Below are positions 8,299 through 17,964 of a DNA stretch of 64,000 nt, piece by piece. Origin of the DNA: Robiginitomaculum sp. Lineage in GTDB: Bacteria; Pseudomonadota; Alphaproteobacteria; Caulobacterales; Maricaulaceae. The translations under genes and the position numbers were made by a program. How positions within the stretch are numbered: position 1 is the stretch's first letter; every line of letters begins with the position of its first letter. The notes under the pieces are model-generated. The model was not told the DNA's origin, ran no database searches, and saw only the letters and a program-made list of their open reading frames with translations. The stretch spans positions 1-64,000 of the forward strand of contig JAJFFO010000021.1 in the NCBI GenBank assembly GCA_021776615.1, given 5' to 3'.

Positions 8299-8328
8299 CT
8301 TGTCCCTCCTGATCGCAGACGGGAAGGT

Positions 8329-9111
8329 ATGAGCATTTCTAATACCTCATACAAAAAACTCGCCTTTGTCTCTTCATCACGCGACGAAGCCCGTGCCGCC
8401 ATGGATGAATTGGTGCGCGCCTATGCGCAATGCCCGATTGAAGAAGCCGATGCCATCATCGCACTCGGCGGCGATGGTCTCATGTTGGAGACTCTGCACA
8501 AAACCATTGAAAAACCGACCCCGGTATTTGGGATGAATTGCGGGTCAGTCGGGTTTTTGATGAATGAGTTTGCGATTGATGGTCTTCATGAGCGCCTGGA
8601 GCGGGCCGAAACCGGACAAATTTGCCCGTTACGCATGACCGGGAAGTCGATGGATGGCCAGGAATTTAACGCCCTGGCTATCAATGAAGTATCGCTATTG
8701 CGCCAGACCCACCAAAGCGCAAAGATCCGCGTTTCTGTAGATGGAAAAATCCGCCTGAACGAACTTGTGGCTGACGGTATATTGGTGGCCACACCGGCAG
8801 GCAGCACGGCGTATAACCTCTCGGCCCACGGCCCTGTGATCCCCCTAAACGCGGCGGTTTTGGCCATGACCCCGATTAGCGCTTTTCGCCCGCGACGCTG
8901 GCGCGGCGCTTTATTGCCACGTTCTGCACAAGTGCGTTTTGAAGTTTGTGAGGCACAAAAACGTCCGGTGAGCGCGGTGGCTGACAATCGCGAAGTGCGC
9001 AATGTCGCCTTTGTCGATGTTCGCGAAAGCCGCTCAATTGCCCTGACCATGCTGTTTGATGAAGGCAAGGCGCTGGACGAGCGTATTCTGAACGAGCAAT
9101 TCAACGTCTGA
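8329..9111 (+). CDS. nadK: NAD kinase
   Basis: A 260-residue enzyme that phosphorylates NAD at the 2'-hydroxyl with ATP or polyphosphate to make NADP in the cytoplasm. The diagnostic GGDG motif is at residues 47-50 ('IALGGDG'), followed by '[14 protein letters not shown]', the 'INEVSLLR' segment and 'TPAGSTAYN'. Length is typical of the short alphaproteobacterial form. It follows the DUF2336 gene by 30 bp and is probably cotranscribed. Confidence 0.95.
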   Translation: MSISNTSYKKLAFVSSSRDEARAAMDELVRAYAQCPIEEADAIIALGGDGLMLETLHKTIEKPTPVFGMNCGSVGFLMNEFAIDGLHERLERAETGQICPLRMTGKSMDGQEFNALAINEVSLLRQTHQSAKIRVSVDGKIRLNELVADGILVATPAGSTAYNLSAHGPVIPLNAAVLAMTPISAFRPRRWRGALLPRSAQVRFEVCEAQKRPVSAVADNREVRNVAFVDVRESRSIALTMLFDEGKALDERILNEQFNV

Positions 9112-9148
9112 TTATAGTGGCTAAACAGGCGCACAAGCGGCCAATTCC

Positions 9149-9164
9149 CTAACATGCGCTTAAC
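9149..9164. promoter_or_regulatory. CtrA-like box
   Basis: CTAACATGCGCTTAAC matches the CtrA consensus TTAA-N7-TTAAC with one mismatch. It lies 35-50 bp upstream of the large TPR gene. The same pattern occurs between pseB and the cytidylyltransferase gene (19647-19662). Regulation is inferred. Confidence 0.45.
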
Positions 9165-9198
9165 TATCACCGCGTATGATTCTGTTTGAAATACGGTC

Positions 9199-12100
9199 AT
9201 GTCGGCCGTATCAGCAGATGTGACGACAATGTTTGTGCAATATGCCAGCAAATACGCCCAAAAACTGGGCTTGGTTTTCTTGCTATGTTTCGTCTTTTCG
9301 AAAGCTGCTTATGCGGCCGATGCCGTTATTCTCAGCGGCGAACAAACCGCCGCATACGGACGTATTTTGATCGCATGGCCGGACACGCAGATAGGTCCGG
9401 ATCTGACACTGGATGCGCAGATTAAGAACGGCGTGCTTGTCGCCCGTTTTAACCAGACATTTTCAGCCGACGCCAAACCGCTTTTGGCAGATTTAAAAGA
9501 CATTGCCGCTCTGGCGCGACTGGATCAGGACCAGCGCACTTTGCGTATTGCCTTAAAAGGGCCGCGAGAGGTAAAAACCTCGCGCTCTTACAATGTCTTC
9601 GTCATAGATCTGGTAGCACCCGGGAGTGATATCGTCCCGCCAAAATTTCTTTCCGATCAGGAAAAACAAAAAAATGCGCGGGATGCCGCCCAAAAACAGG
9701 ACGCCTTGGATCAGGCCGCCGCCGCGGCAGAATTGCAAAAGCCCGGCCCGGCCATCCCCCTTCGGGTCCGTGCCTCGCAAACTAACGATTACACGCGCAT
9801 TTCATTTGATTGGACCAAGCCCGTTGGCCATACTTTAACCAATCAGGGCTCAGTCGCACAAATTACTTTTGACAAACCCGCAAGCCCCGACCTCGCCCCG
9901 TTAAAGGCCAATGCGCTGCGCGGGCTGTTAAACGCCGACAGCCGCGTGGACGGTCATAAGACCATTGTATCACTTGATCTGGCGCCGAATGTTAAGGCTC
10001 GGCTTTGGCAAGATGGAACCAATGTGTTGGTTGATCTTTTTGAATCATCAAAACCCCCGGCACCGGCAATATCGGACGCGCAAGCGGCCAATGCCCTTGC
10101 CACAAAAGACGCCCCCGAAGCCGCCAAACCACAAACGCCCGCAAGCGCCCAGACCGCTCATGCCGAAGACACCGCAATTGAAGACCATATAGACATAAGC
10201 AGTGATGATCTGGCGGCAGAGCCCCTCACCGAAGCCGCAATTGCGATTGACCCCACACCAATTGGCGGCGTGGTGCACGCCAAGGCGGCCCGCACCGGCC
10301 CGGATTTACGGGTCACCTTTACCTATGCTGCTCCGGTTGGCAGTGCCGCTTTTCGGCGCGGTGACAGTATTTGGATTTTGTTTGATGATAATGCCAAAAT
10401 AGACCTTTCCGAATTGCAACGCGATGCCAGCCAACACATTCGCGGTTATAAAACTTTCAATACCGGCACCGCCGGCGGCGTACGCTTTGAAGTTCCCCCT
10501 TCTACCCAGATCGAAGCGCAGGTTTCCAATGGCGGTGCGCAATGGTTGTTTGCCTTTGCCGAAAAACGCGCGGCAACGCCAAAAGAGCTAAAATTGCACC
10601 GCGAAGCCGACGGCTCCGGCCCCGGAAAGCTGATCGGTGATTTGCAAAATGTCACGGCAATTCATACCGTTAAAGACCCGGTCATTGGCGATCATATCAG
10701 CATTGCCACGGCCCTTGGCCCGGTCACGGGCATCCAATCGACCCAGCGCTTTGTCGAGGTCACCGCTTTGCCATCTGCCCATGGCCTGGCATTTGAGATC
10801 AGTGCCGATGGCGTGCGCTTTAACAAACGAAAAGACCAAGTGGTCGTAGAAACCGGACGCGGCCTTTCTTTGACCCCGTCCGCGCGACCAACGCAAATTA
10901 ACCCCAATAACCGCGCCCATTCGAGCATTGCTTTGCCCTCCCTAACCGCCACTCCCGGTTTTATCGATTTTGTGACCTGGTCGGCCCCCGCCCGAGAACA
11001 CGGTTTCAACACTGCCTATGATGAACAGATCCGCTTACTTTCCGAAGACGAAACCGACCCCCAAGCGCGTATTGCGGTGGCCCGGTTTTTGGTGGCCAAT
11101 GAATTGGCACCAGAAGCTTTGGGCATGTTGTCTCTGGCGAGGCAGTTAGACCCCATGCTGGTGCACGACGCACAGTTTAGAGCCGTCCGTGGCATCGCCA
11201 ATTTGCAATTGGGCCGGATCAAGGATGCCCGCGCCGACTTTGCTGCCCAAACGCTGAACAATGATCCATCGGCAGCCCTGTGGCGCGGTTATCTCGCTGC
11301 CGAAATGGAAGATTGGGCTCCGGCCAGACGTGAGTTTGATGCCGGTCGCGACGCGTTTTATCTGTACACACCGGAATGGCAGGTGCGCTTGCGCAATGCC
11401 TATGCGCGCTCCGCACTGGCGCTCAATGATTTAGGGGCAACCAAGCGTCAGCTTGATGAAGCCATGGCCCTTGACTCCGAACTTGGCACCCGCCTGCGCA
11501 CCCGGCTGATCCGGGCTGCCTATGCTGAAGCGCGTGGCGATAATGACGAAGCCATCCGGCTCTATCAAAGCGTTGCCGATGGTGGCTATGAGCCGCTTGA
11601 GGCGCAGGCATTATTCGAAAAAATCCGCCTGCAAACGCGGATTGGCATACTCACGCCAACCGAAGCCGCCGACCTGCTCGAAAACCTGCGATACCGGTGG
11701 CGCGGTGATAATTTGGAACTTGAGCAGGTTCTGGCTTTGGGCGGAATTTACGGCGAGAAAGGCGATTATCGCCGCGCCCTCAAGGCCATGAATACCGCCG
11801 TCATTCGGTTTCCGAACAGCCCGGTGACACGGCGCATCTCTGATGACATGTACCAAATTTTCAACGATTTATTTCTGAAAGGCGGCGCGGATTCCATGGA
11901 TCCGATTCAGGCCTTGGCGTTGTTTTATCAATTCATTGATCTGGTTCCGATTGGCGCGGAAGGTGACCGCATGTTGCGCCGCCTTGCCGACAGGCTGATA
12001 GATTTTGACTTGCTGCCGCAAGCGACGGAGCTATTGCAGCATCAGGTCGACAATCGTATTCGAAATGGGCAGGCCCGGGCGCAAATTGCCGCCAAACTGG

Positions 12101-12714
12101 CACTGATTTATCTGATGGACCGCAAACCGGAAAAGGCGCTGGCCGCCATTCGTACAACGCGCCAGGCCCGACTTCCAAAAGCGCTGAATCAGGAACGCCG
12201 GTTGATTGAGGCACGCGCATTAATGGTGTTGGGGCGCTCTAATCATGCCTTGGAATTGATTGAAACCGATCGTACCCAAGCAGCCGCGCTGTTACGCGCT
12301 GACATCGCCTGGCAGTCCAAAGAATGGGCCATGGCCGGGCCGCTAATGTTGCGAACGGTGCAGCGGCATGTGGCATTTGGTAATGAATTGTCGGAAGAGG
12401 ATTCCGCCTTGATATTGCGCACTGCCATTGCCTTGTCATTGAGTAATGACGGTGTTGGGTTAAAAACCCTAGCTGATCAATATGCCGATATGATGGACCA
12501 GAGCATAGAAAAGGAAACCTTCGCTTTGGTCACCCGTCAGGATAATTTGGGTAATATTCCGGTTAAGGAATTAGCGCCGATATTGGCGAAAGCAGAGGAC
12601 TTACGAGCCGTATTGAAGAAATATCAGGAACGTTTCGACACGCCCGCTGCCAACCCTCAAAACGCTAACACTACCACCGCTGACGCCGCAGGAAGTACCG
12701 GCGGCGCGCCTTAA
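9199..12714 (+). CDS. Very large exported TPR protein
   Basis: An 1171-residue protein. The N-terminus has a signal peptide ending near 'SKAAYAAD'; ATGs at 9199 and 9229 are both possible starts and neither has a clear ribosome site. Beta-rich segments of the AMIN-like kind follow (about residues 45-140, 190-285 and 360-465), separated by Lys/Gln- and Ala/Pro-rich linkers. From about residue 600 to 1100 there is a long array of TPR-like helix pairs, then a short Asn/Thr/Ala tail. The layout recalls FimV-type or flagellum/cell-pole scaffold proteins. Function is not recognised. A CtrA-like box precedes it. Confidence 0.75.
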   Translation: MSAVSADVTTMFVQYASKYAQKLGLVFLLCFVFSKAAYAADAVILSGEQTAAYGRILIAWPDTQIGPDLTLDAQIKNGVLVARFNQTFSADAKPLLADLKDIAALARLDQDQRTLRIALKGPREVKTSRSYNVFVIDLVAPGSDIVPPKFLSDQEKQKNARDAAQKQDALDQAAAAAELQKPGPAIPLRVRASQTNDYTRISFDWTKPVGHTLTNQGSVAQITFDKPASPDLAPLKANALRGLLNADSRVDGHKTIVSLDLAPNVKARLWQDGTNVLVDLFESSKPPAPAISDAQAANALATKDAPEAAKPQTPASAQTAHAEDTAIEDHIDISSDDLAAEPLTEAAIAIDPTPIGGVVHAKAARTGPDLRVTFTYAAPVGSAAFRRGDSIWILFDDNAKIDLSELQRDASQHIRGYKTFNTGTAGGVRFEVPPSTQIEAQVSNGGAQWLFAFAEKRAATPKELKLHREADGSGPGKLIGDLQNVTAIHTVKDPVIGDHISIATALGPVTGIQSTQRFVEVTALPSAHGLAFEISADGVRFNKRKDQVVVETGRGLSLTPSARPTQINPNNRAHSSIALPSLTATPGFIDFVTWSAPAREHGFNTAYDEQIRLLSEDETDPQARIAVARFLVANELAPEALGMLSLARQLDPMLVHDAQFRAVRGIANLQLGRIKDARADFAAQTLNNDPSAALWRGYLAAEMEDWAPARREFDAGRDAFYLYTPEWQVRLRNAYARSALALNDLGATKRQLDEAMALDSELGTRLRTRLIRAAYAEARGDNDEAIRLYQSVADGGYEPLEAQALFEKIRLQTRIGILTPTEAADLLENLRYRWRGDNLELEQVLALGGIYGEKGDYRRALKAMNTAVIRFPNSPVTRRISDDMYQIFNDLFLKGGADSMDPIQALALFYQFIDLVPIGAEGDRMLRRLADRLIDFDLLPQATELLQHQVDNRIRNGQARAQIAAKLALIYLMDRKPEKALAAIRTTRQARLPKALNQERRLIEARALMVLGRSNHALELIETDRTQAAALLRADIAWQSKEWAMAGPLMLRTVQRHVAFGNELSEEDSALILRTAIALSLSNDGVGLKTLADQYADMMDQSIEKETFALVTRQDNLGNIPVKELAPILAKAEDLRAVLKKYQERFDTPAANPQNANTTTADAAGSTGGAP

Positions 12715-12729
12715 ATTTAAAGGCCAACC

Positions 12730-15429
12730 TTAAAAAAACGAGCCACCGCCGCCGCCAGATTGCAGGCGTGCCAGCCCGGCGGAATAATTGGCGATCTGTT
12801 TGGTTAAATGCGCGGGTACCGGCCCACCCAGGCCTTTAGTCCCCTTGCCATTCAACAAATCTTTCAATGCCGGGTCTTGCGTTAAGGTGCGGTATGCCGA
12901 GCGGATAGTGGTCAGCGCCTCTTGCAAAATCGTCGATGCATTTTGCGCGCTCTTGAAGAAGCTCAGATCCAGGTCACTGCCTATACCGAGGCTGTGAATG
13001 GGCGGCGCATCCGAGACGGCATCCTTGTTCAGCAAAGACGGGTTAAGCCGCACAACGCCTTCTGGCAGGCCCAAGGCCCCCAATAAATCCTTACCTTCCG
13101 GCCCAGCAAACAGCTCAAGCGTATGTCCTTCCGCTGGAGTAATGCGCAAAGTGTCGCCGTTTTCAGTGCGTGCCACCGCCGCTTTACCGTCAAGCACGGT
13201 AATAGCGTTGATTTTAAACGTCAGCGCCCGGTAATTGTCGTCGCCATCAATCTTGACTCGGCGCTTTGCCCCACCATCCACACTAATGAAAAAGCTGTCA
13301 CCCGGGCGCGCGATCGAGCGGTCGGTCACTACCCGGCTATCGGTATATAAAAGATCCCCGCGCGGCAGCCCAAAGGCGTCCAAAACCGACGAACCTTGCG
13401 CATCAATAGCAATGGCATTGCCGGACGAAAATCCGGCCCTACCGGCAATTTGGGTGCTGGTGTCAAACACGCCTGTGCTAGCATTCAACACCGCCGTAAA
13501 ACTGTTCTCTGTGCCGTCCAGACTGCCCGCACCGGATAAATCGCCGGTGGTTGCGCCAACCAGATAAATATTGCCATTATTGGTCACGGCCCCGCGCACC
13601 CTGTCCGCTTCAGCAGTGCCCAAAAATGTTGTAAATGTCCGCACAGGCTGGCCGCCGCCATCTTCGTCAATGCGCACCACAAAGCCGTCTCTGTCGCCCG
13701 CATGCGCATTTACCGCACCGCCCAGGCCATTTGCTGCCCCGGCACTGCCCGCGAGGATAATGCCGGTTCCATCGAAGGTGATGGCGCTAAGCGTGCCCTC
13801 ATCAAGGGCGCCAAGATCGTGTTCATACAGGGCTGGCGACACCCCGTCTGCGGTAGAGAATTTTCTTAACTTGCCGACCCCGTCTTCAACACTGGCAACC
13901 AGTAAATCCCCGTTGGCATCCAGCGCAATGGCATTAGCGCTTTCATCCGCAGCACTGCCAAATTGGCGGGTAAATAATTTGCTGCCATCAGCGGCCAGCG
14001 CGCGCACAAAGCCATCATCGCCACCGGCATTCTCGCCGCCAAGCGAGGCGCTGGTTCTACCACCCAGATACACGGTGCCATCGGCCGCAATAGCAATTGA
14101 GCGCACATCATCATCGCCAGCGCCGCCAAAGCGTTCCAAAAACACTTCGCGACCGCTGGCATCAAATTTTACCGCAAAAGCGTCCGCGCCGCCAAAGTCA
14201 GTGGTCGTGCCCAAAGCACCGCTTACCTTGCCCGCCACCACAACCGCACCATCCGCACCCACGGCCAGCGCCAACCCTGATGCGGTATCCGCCGCCCCAA
14301 GAGCGCGGGTAAATACCGCACGGCCAGTGGAATCATATTTGGTCAATAACACGTCTTGTTCACCGCGCGGGGTTAGACCACTGGTCGGGCCGCTAGCCTG
14401 GGATAGCACGAACACTTCGCCATTCGCGCCGGTGGCCACGGCCAGCGATTTGCTGGCGCTACCGTCTTCTGTTTCCAATCGCTTGGAAAATTCTAATGTT
14501 GGTGCTGCCCCGGATTGGGCGTCAAAGCGGCTAAACTGCGCCGCCTGAGTAGTTCCCGACCCGCTAGTGCCCACGGTATAAATTGCCGGTGTACCCACCG
14601 GTGCCGAGAAAGAAAGCGGTTCCGTGCTTACGCCAGTAAATTTAAAGCCAAATTGCGAACCGTCAATAATTCCATTTTCATCAGCTTCACCAAGTTTTAC
14701 CCGCGCAACACTGGTCACCATACCTGCCGCTGCGAGCTTGCTATTGATATAGTCCGCCACATTATCCAGCGTGCGCGGCAATGCGCCCATATCCGCCAGA
14801 TCAAGGTCGACAACCACATCGCCGCCGAATTTTTTCGCGGTAATGGAAAACCGTACATCGCCCACAAACGACGCCACTTCATCGTCAAACGGGCCGTCCT
14901 GAATAACACCCGTGACAAATTCGCTGCTTGGTCGGGCAATCGCCAAAGCACTGTCGGCGCGGGTGAGTTTTTTACTTTTCAAAAAGCTCAAATCTTCAAA
15001 TTCGGTAACGCCCAAAAAGTCGGTGAGTTGCTTCACACCGTCGTTAAATCGGGTATTTAAAAACCGCCGCCTTGCGTCAGACGTGGTTTTATCGGCGGCG
15101 TCCTCGGCCAAAGCCGCCAAACGGTTTACGCCGCTATAAAGAGCGAACAGTTTTTTTTGATCAGCGGGCGCAGCCGAATTTGAAAACGCGCCCAGATCAT
15201 TTTCGAAAAACACACCGCGCGCCAAGGTCTTGCGCAAGGTTTCTTCCAGCCCCGGCGGCTTGGAATCCGGATCCCATGGCGGCGGCACCGACGTATCTGG
15301 CAATGCGGATTTGGACAAATCGCTGGCCTGCACTGTACGCGCAAAACTAAGCGCCGACCGCGCGGCAAAAGCGCCTAACAGTAAATCCGTACTTAAACCA
15401 ATGGGTGGGGGTAGCCCCAAAATCGCCAT
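12730..15429 (-). CDS. FlaEY-like beta-propeller protein with flagellin hook-IN-like segments
   Basis: An 899-residue protein with no signal peptide. Residues about 180-270 and 700-800 resemble the 'hook IN' segments of flagellin and hook-associated proteins (for example 'VDLDLADMGALPRTLDNVAD'), and the middle (about 285-690) is a run of SBBP-type propeller blades with recurring 'DAFAVKFDASG', 'GTVYLGGRT' and 'NAIALDANGDLLVA' motifs. The tail is helical and ends in a Gly-rich stretch. This matches the Caulobacter FlaEY regulatory protein of the flagellin cluster as I recall it. It may be exported by the flagellar apparatus or act on filament assembly; both are inference. It converges on the TPR gene with a 15-bp gap. 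Confidence 0.65.
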   Translation of the reverse strand: MAILGLPPPIGLSTDLLLGAFAARSALSFARTVQASDLSKSALPDTSVPPPWDPDSKPPGLEETLRKTLARGVFFENDLGAFSNSAAPADQKKLFALYSGVNRLAALAEDAADKTTSDARRRFLNTRFNDGVKQLTDFLGVTEFEDLSFLKSKKLTRADSALAIARPSSEFVTGVIQDGPFDDEVASFVGDVRFSITAKKFGGDVVVDLDLADMGALPRTLDNVADYINSKLAAAGMVTSVARVKLGEADENGIIDGSQFGFKFTGVSTEPLSFSAPVGTPAIYTVGTSGSGTTQAAQFSRFDAQSGAAPTLEFSKRLETEDGSASKSLAVATGANGEVFVLSQASGPTSGLTPRGEQDVLLTKYDSTGRAVFTRALGAADTASGLALAVGADGAVVVAGKVSGALGTTTDFGGADAFAVKFDASGREVFLERFGGAGDDDVRSIAIAADGTVYLGGRTSASLGGENAGGDDGFVRALAADGSKLFTRQFGSAADESANAIALDANGDLLVASVEDGVGKLRKFSTADGVSPALYEHDLGALDEGTLSAITFDGTGIILAGSAGAANGLGGAVNAHAGDRDGFVVRIDEDGGGQPVRTFTTFLGTAEADRVRGAVTNNGNIYLVGATTGDLSGAGSLDGTENSFTAVLNASTGVFDTSTQIAGRAGFSSGNAIAIDAQGSSVLDAFGLPRGDLLYTDSRVVTDRSIARPGDSFFISVDGGAKRRVKIDGDDNYRALTFKINAITVLDGKAAVARTENGDTLRITPAEGHTLELFAGPEGKDLLGALGLPEGVVRLNPSLLNKDAVSDAPPIHSLGIGSDLDLSFFKSAQNASTILQEALTTIRSAYRTLTQDPALKDLLNGKGTKGLGGPVPAHLTKQIANYSAGLARLQSGGGGGSFF

Positions 15430-15960
15430 GTAACCGCGCTCCTTACCCCAACCATGGGTTAAAAGCGTGCAGGAAGCCTTAAATTATAAGATTAATGCAG
15501 GACTAAAATTATCCATGGTACCGCCGAACAAGCCCGCGGGGATTGGTCGGCTTTATCCACGCATTTTACCTAGCCATTAAGGGACATTCAGCCCCATTTA
15601 AGGGGTAAATGAGGGACATTCTTTGTGCCATAAGAGCAAATTAAGGGGCATTTAAGGGCCAGTTAAGGGCCAGTTAAGGGGCGGCATGAGGGTCAAATGA
15701 TACTCAAGTGATACTCAAGCGATACTGGGCGTTTACACGGCTCTTTGCCGGTTTTGACGTTTTGCAGCGAAGTTATCCAACAGCGTCTCTAATTGCGTAT
15801 TATGGCCCCTATTATGACACCGTGTCTGGATCAATTTGTTTGCTATTGTGCAATCGCGCACCGCCTGCCATTTTAAAGACGAGGCCTACGCCAGCAAGCA
15901 TTGGCCGCGCCATCATAATCACCGCTCCAATGGCCCGGTACGGCCCCATAAGGACATAAT
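15430..15960. other. Intergenic region with a tandem-repeat array
   Basis: About 530 bp without a convincing gene between two divergently transcribed genes. The centre (15574-15730) holds a degenerate 11-bp repeat array. The 15430-15520 part must contain the promoter of the FlaEY-like gene, but no clear sigma-54 or CtrA match was found. The part after 15740 carries the upstream region of the DoxX gene and shows no other structure. Confidence 0.6.
15574..15730 (+). repeat. Degenerate 11-bp tandem array (copy B, forward orientation)
   Basis: Successive units about 11 bp long: AATTAAGGGGC, ATTTAAGGGCC, AGTTAAGGGCC, AGTTAAGGGGC, then GGCATGAGGGTC, AAATGATACTC, AAGTGATACTC and AAGCGATACTG. The array changes gradually from TTAAGGG-type to TGATACTC-type units. 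Copy A at 600-790 carries the same motifs on the other strand, including GAGGGTCA and TGATACT. Confidence 0.65.
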
Positions 15961-16305
15961 ATGAAAATTCTGAAAATGGTAATTTTGGTCATTGTGATTG
16001 CGCTGAGCCTTGCCGCCGGCAGCGCCAAAATAATGCAAATGCCGCAAGAAATGACGTTCTTTCAACAGGCGGGACTTGCTAGCAATCTGGTGTTGCCTTT
16101 GGGCCTGCTACAGGCAATCGGCGGCATTTTATTGGTGTTCAGCAAAACCAGATTTATCGGCGCAATATTAGCCACTCTTTCTTTTTTAGCCTCGGCAATT
16201 ACCATTTTTCTGACCGGAGCCATCGGGTTTGGCCTATTCTCATTATTACCAATGCTGATGGCCGCTTATGTAATGCTGGACGGCCGCTTAAAACTTCTCA
16301 AATGA
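15961..16305 (+). CDS. DoxX-like membrane protein
   Basis: A 114-residue integral membrane protein with four hydrophobic helices (about residues 4-22, 40-60, 65-85 and 88-106). The second helix region 'LVLPLGLLQAIGGILLVF' and the short length fit the DoxX/DoxX-like family. These proteins are linked to quinone or thiol redox processes in a few cases, but there is no catalytic signature to see here. The start at 15961 is preceded by 'AAGGACATAAT', a usable ribosome site. Confidence 0.75.
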   Translation: MKILKMVILVIVIALSLAAGSAKIMQMPQEMTFFQQAGLASNLVLPLGLLQAIGGILLVFSKTRFIGAILATLSFLASAITIFLTGAIGFGLFSLLPMLMAAYVMLDGRLKLLK

Positions 16306-16324
16306 TGCCACAGCACACCAAGAC

Positions 16325-16879
16325 CTAAACCTTCTCTTGGTAATCATCCGCCAAAAGACCATAGAACAGACAATCGACATAACGCCCGCTTTCCATGCGA
16401 TGCGCCTCGCGATGACGCCCGTCGAGAACAAAACCGAGGCTTGGTAACAGGGCTTGCTTGGCGCTATCAATTTCATAAATCTCGGCCCAAATGCGGTGTA
16501 ACTTTAGAGTTTCGAACCCGTAACGCAAAAGCAATTTGCCGGTGTCGGGCGCAAATTTTTGATCGATATACAGATCATCAGCGCCAAGATATATCGAGAA
16601 ATCGGCGCTGCGATTGTGCTCGTCGATATAACAAAGCCCGCACGCGCCGAGCAGGCGTTCATTGGCTTGGTCGGTTATCGCAAACATGTGCACGCGCTCA
16701 TCCTTGAGCACGGTTTTTTCATACCAGTTTTGTTGCATGGTCGGGGTAATATCGCGGTGCTCGCGAAAAAACTGCCGATAATCTGGCCGATTGCGCCAGC
16801 AACGCAGGGCTTCCAAATCCTCCGGTACAATGGCGCGCAAATTCACATATTCGCCGCTTAAATTAGGCACGCTGGTCAT
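16325..16879 (-). CDS. GNAT N-acetyltransferase (PseH-type candidate)
   Basis: A 184-residue acetyltransferase of the RimJ/RimL GNAT group. The ATG at 16879 is chosen because it overlaps the stop of the NeuB-type gene (ATGA). The core shows 'VNLRAIVPEDLEALRCWRN' at the start, 'LLGACGLCYI' and the acetyl-CoA region near 'FAPDTGKLLLRYGFETLKLH'. As the last gene of a nonulosonic-acid operon it is a good candidate for the amino-sugar N-acetyltransferase of the pseudaminic acid route (PseH/FlmH role); this is inferred from context. Confidence 0.8.
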   Translation of the reverse strand: MTSVPNLSGEYVNLRAIVPEDLEALRCWRNRPDYRQFFREHRDITPTMQQNWYEKTVLKDERVHMFAITDQANERLLGACGLCYIDEHNRSADFSIYLGADDLYIDQKFAPDTGKLLLRYGFETLKLHRIWAEIYEIDSAKQALLPSLGFVLDGRHREAHRMESGRYVDCLFYGLLADDYQEKV

Positions 16880-17964
16880 GGTGCCATTCCGGCCAGCATT
16901 TCCCATGTCAGCGCCTCGCCTTTGGCAATCGCAATGGCCAGAGGACGGCCCAGCACCCGGTCTTGCTCATATGGCTCGATGGAGCCTTCGGTTCGTGGCC
17001 GCAGGGCTTCCAGATCATCCGCCGCTAACACCTTGCCTATTGGCAAATCATGGCGTGCGCGCAAGCACCGCCTTTGCACTACACTGGCGTCGCGCTCATT
17101 AGGCTCAACGCGCTTTTGCCCATCGCCCAGGGCTAATTCCAGTTCGCGCGAACGCTCTACCATATCGCGCCAGGTTTGCGGATTCATGGAAAACCCATGG
17201 TCCGGTCCAGCGCGCGAATTGTCGTCGGTAAAATGTTTCTCCACCGCCCGCGCGCCCAAGGCAATGGCCCCCAGCACCGTGGCATGGCCCGGCGTATGGT
17301 CAGAAAGCCCCAAAACCATGCCCGGAAATCTGTCGGCAAAGCCGCGCAATACATTGAGATTGATATAGCCAAAATTCTCCAGCGCGCCGGTATAATTGGT
17401 ATTGCATTGCATCAGACATAGCTGCGGCGTATGCGCCAAAACCGCCGCCACCGCGCGCTCCACATCATCCATGGAGCTAGCCCCGGTGGCCAGAAATACC
17501 GGCTTGCCGCGCGCCGCCACTTTGCCGATGAATTGCGGCCACCCCATATCGCCGGAACCGATTTTCCACGCCTTGAGAAGCGGGGCCATCATGTCCAACA
17601 CTGCCTCATCATAGGGCGTGGTCATATAATCTATGCCAGCTTCCTTGCATGCATCAACCAGGGTTTGGGTCCAATCGCGCGGGGTCTGGTATTTCTCAAA
17701 AACTTCAAAGACTGACTGTTTCCACCCTGCCTGATGGGCGCTTTGCGACCCCATGGCAGCAAAACCTTCATCAGAGACAATATCCTTGGCCAAAAAGTGC
17801 TGGAATTTGGCGCAATCCGCGCCAGCCGCCGCCGCCAGATGAATAAGCTCTACAGCGCGCGATAATTCGCCGTCATGAGAGGACGCAATGTCGGCAATGA
17901 AATAGGTCGGCTGGCCCGGCGCAATGACCCGCTCGCCAATTTCAATCTGTGTATTCCATTTCAT
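16876..17964 (-). CDS. pseI: Nonulosonic acid synthase (NeuB/PseI family)
   Basis: A 362-residue synthase that condenses phosphoenolpyruvate with a six-carbon amino sugar to form a nine-carbon sialic-type acid. The start at 17964 overlaps the stop of the reductase gene (ATGA). The NeuB TIM barrel covers residues about 10-265 ('IADIASSHDGELSRAVELIH', 'KIGSGDMGWPQFI', 'LSDHTPGHATVLGAIALGA', 'EKHFTDD'), followed by a SAF antifreeze-like domain (about 290-360). Pseudaminic acid is favoured because an inverting dehydratase gene (pseB type) is divergent to it, but legionaminic or other products cannot be excluded. Confidence 0.85.
   Translation of the reverse strand: MKWNTQIEIGERVIAPGQPTYFIADIASSHDGELSRAVELIHLAAAAGADCAKFQHFLAKDIVSDEGFAAMGSQSAHQAGWKQSVFEVFEKYQTPRDWTQTLVDACKEAGIDYMTTPYDEAVLDMMAPLLKAWKIGSGDMGWPQFIGKVAARGKPVFLATGASSMDDVERAVAAVLAHTPQLCLMQCNTNYTGALENFGYINLNVLRGFADRFPGMVLGLSDHTPGHATVLGAIALGARAVEKHFTDDNSRAGPDHGFSMNPQTWRDMVERSRELELALGDGQKRVEPNERDASVVQRRCLRARHDLPIGKVLAADDLEALRPRTEGSIEPYEQDRVLGRPLAIAIAKGEALTWEMLAGMAP

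Noticed and set aside
13571-14548. A 325-codon open frame on the plus strand opposite the FlaEY-like gene
   Set aside because: It is the complement of a GC-rich repeat-containing gene; its composition (Ser/Ala/Pro-rich, no domain) is what an antisense frame gives, and the minus-strand gene has recognisable blades.
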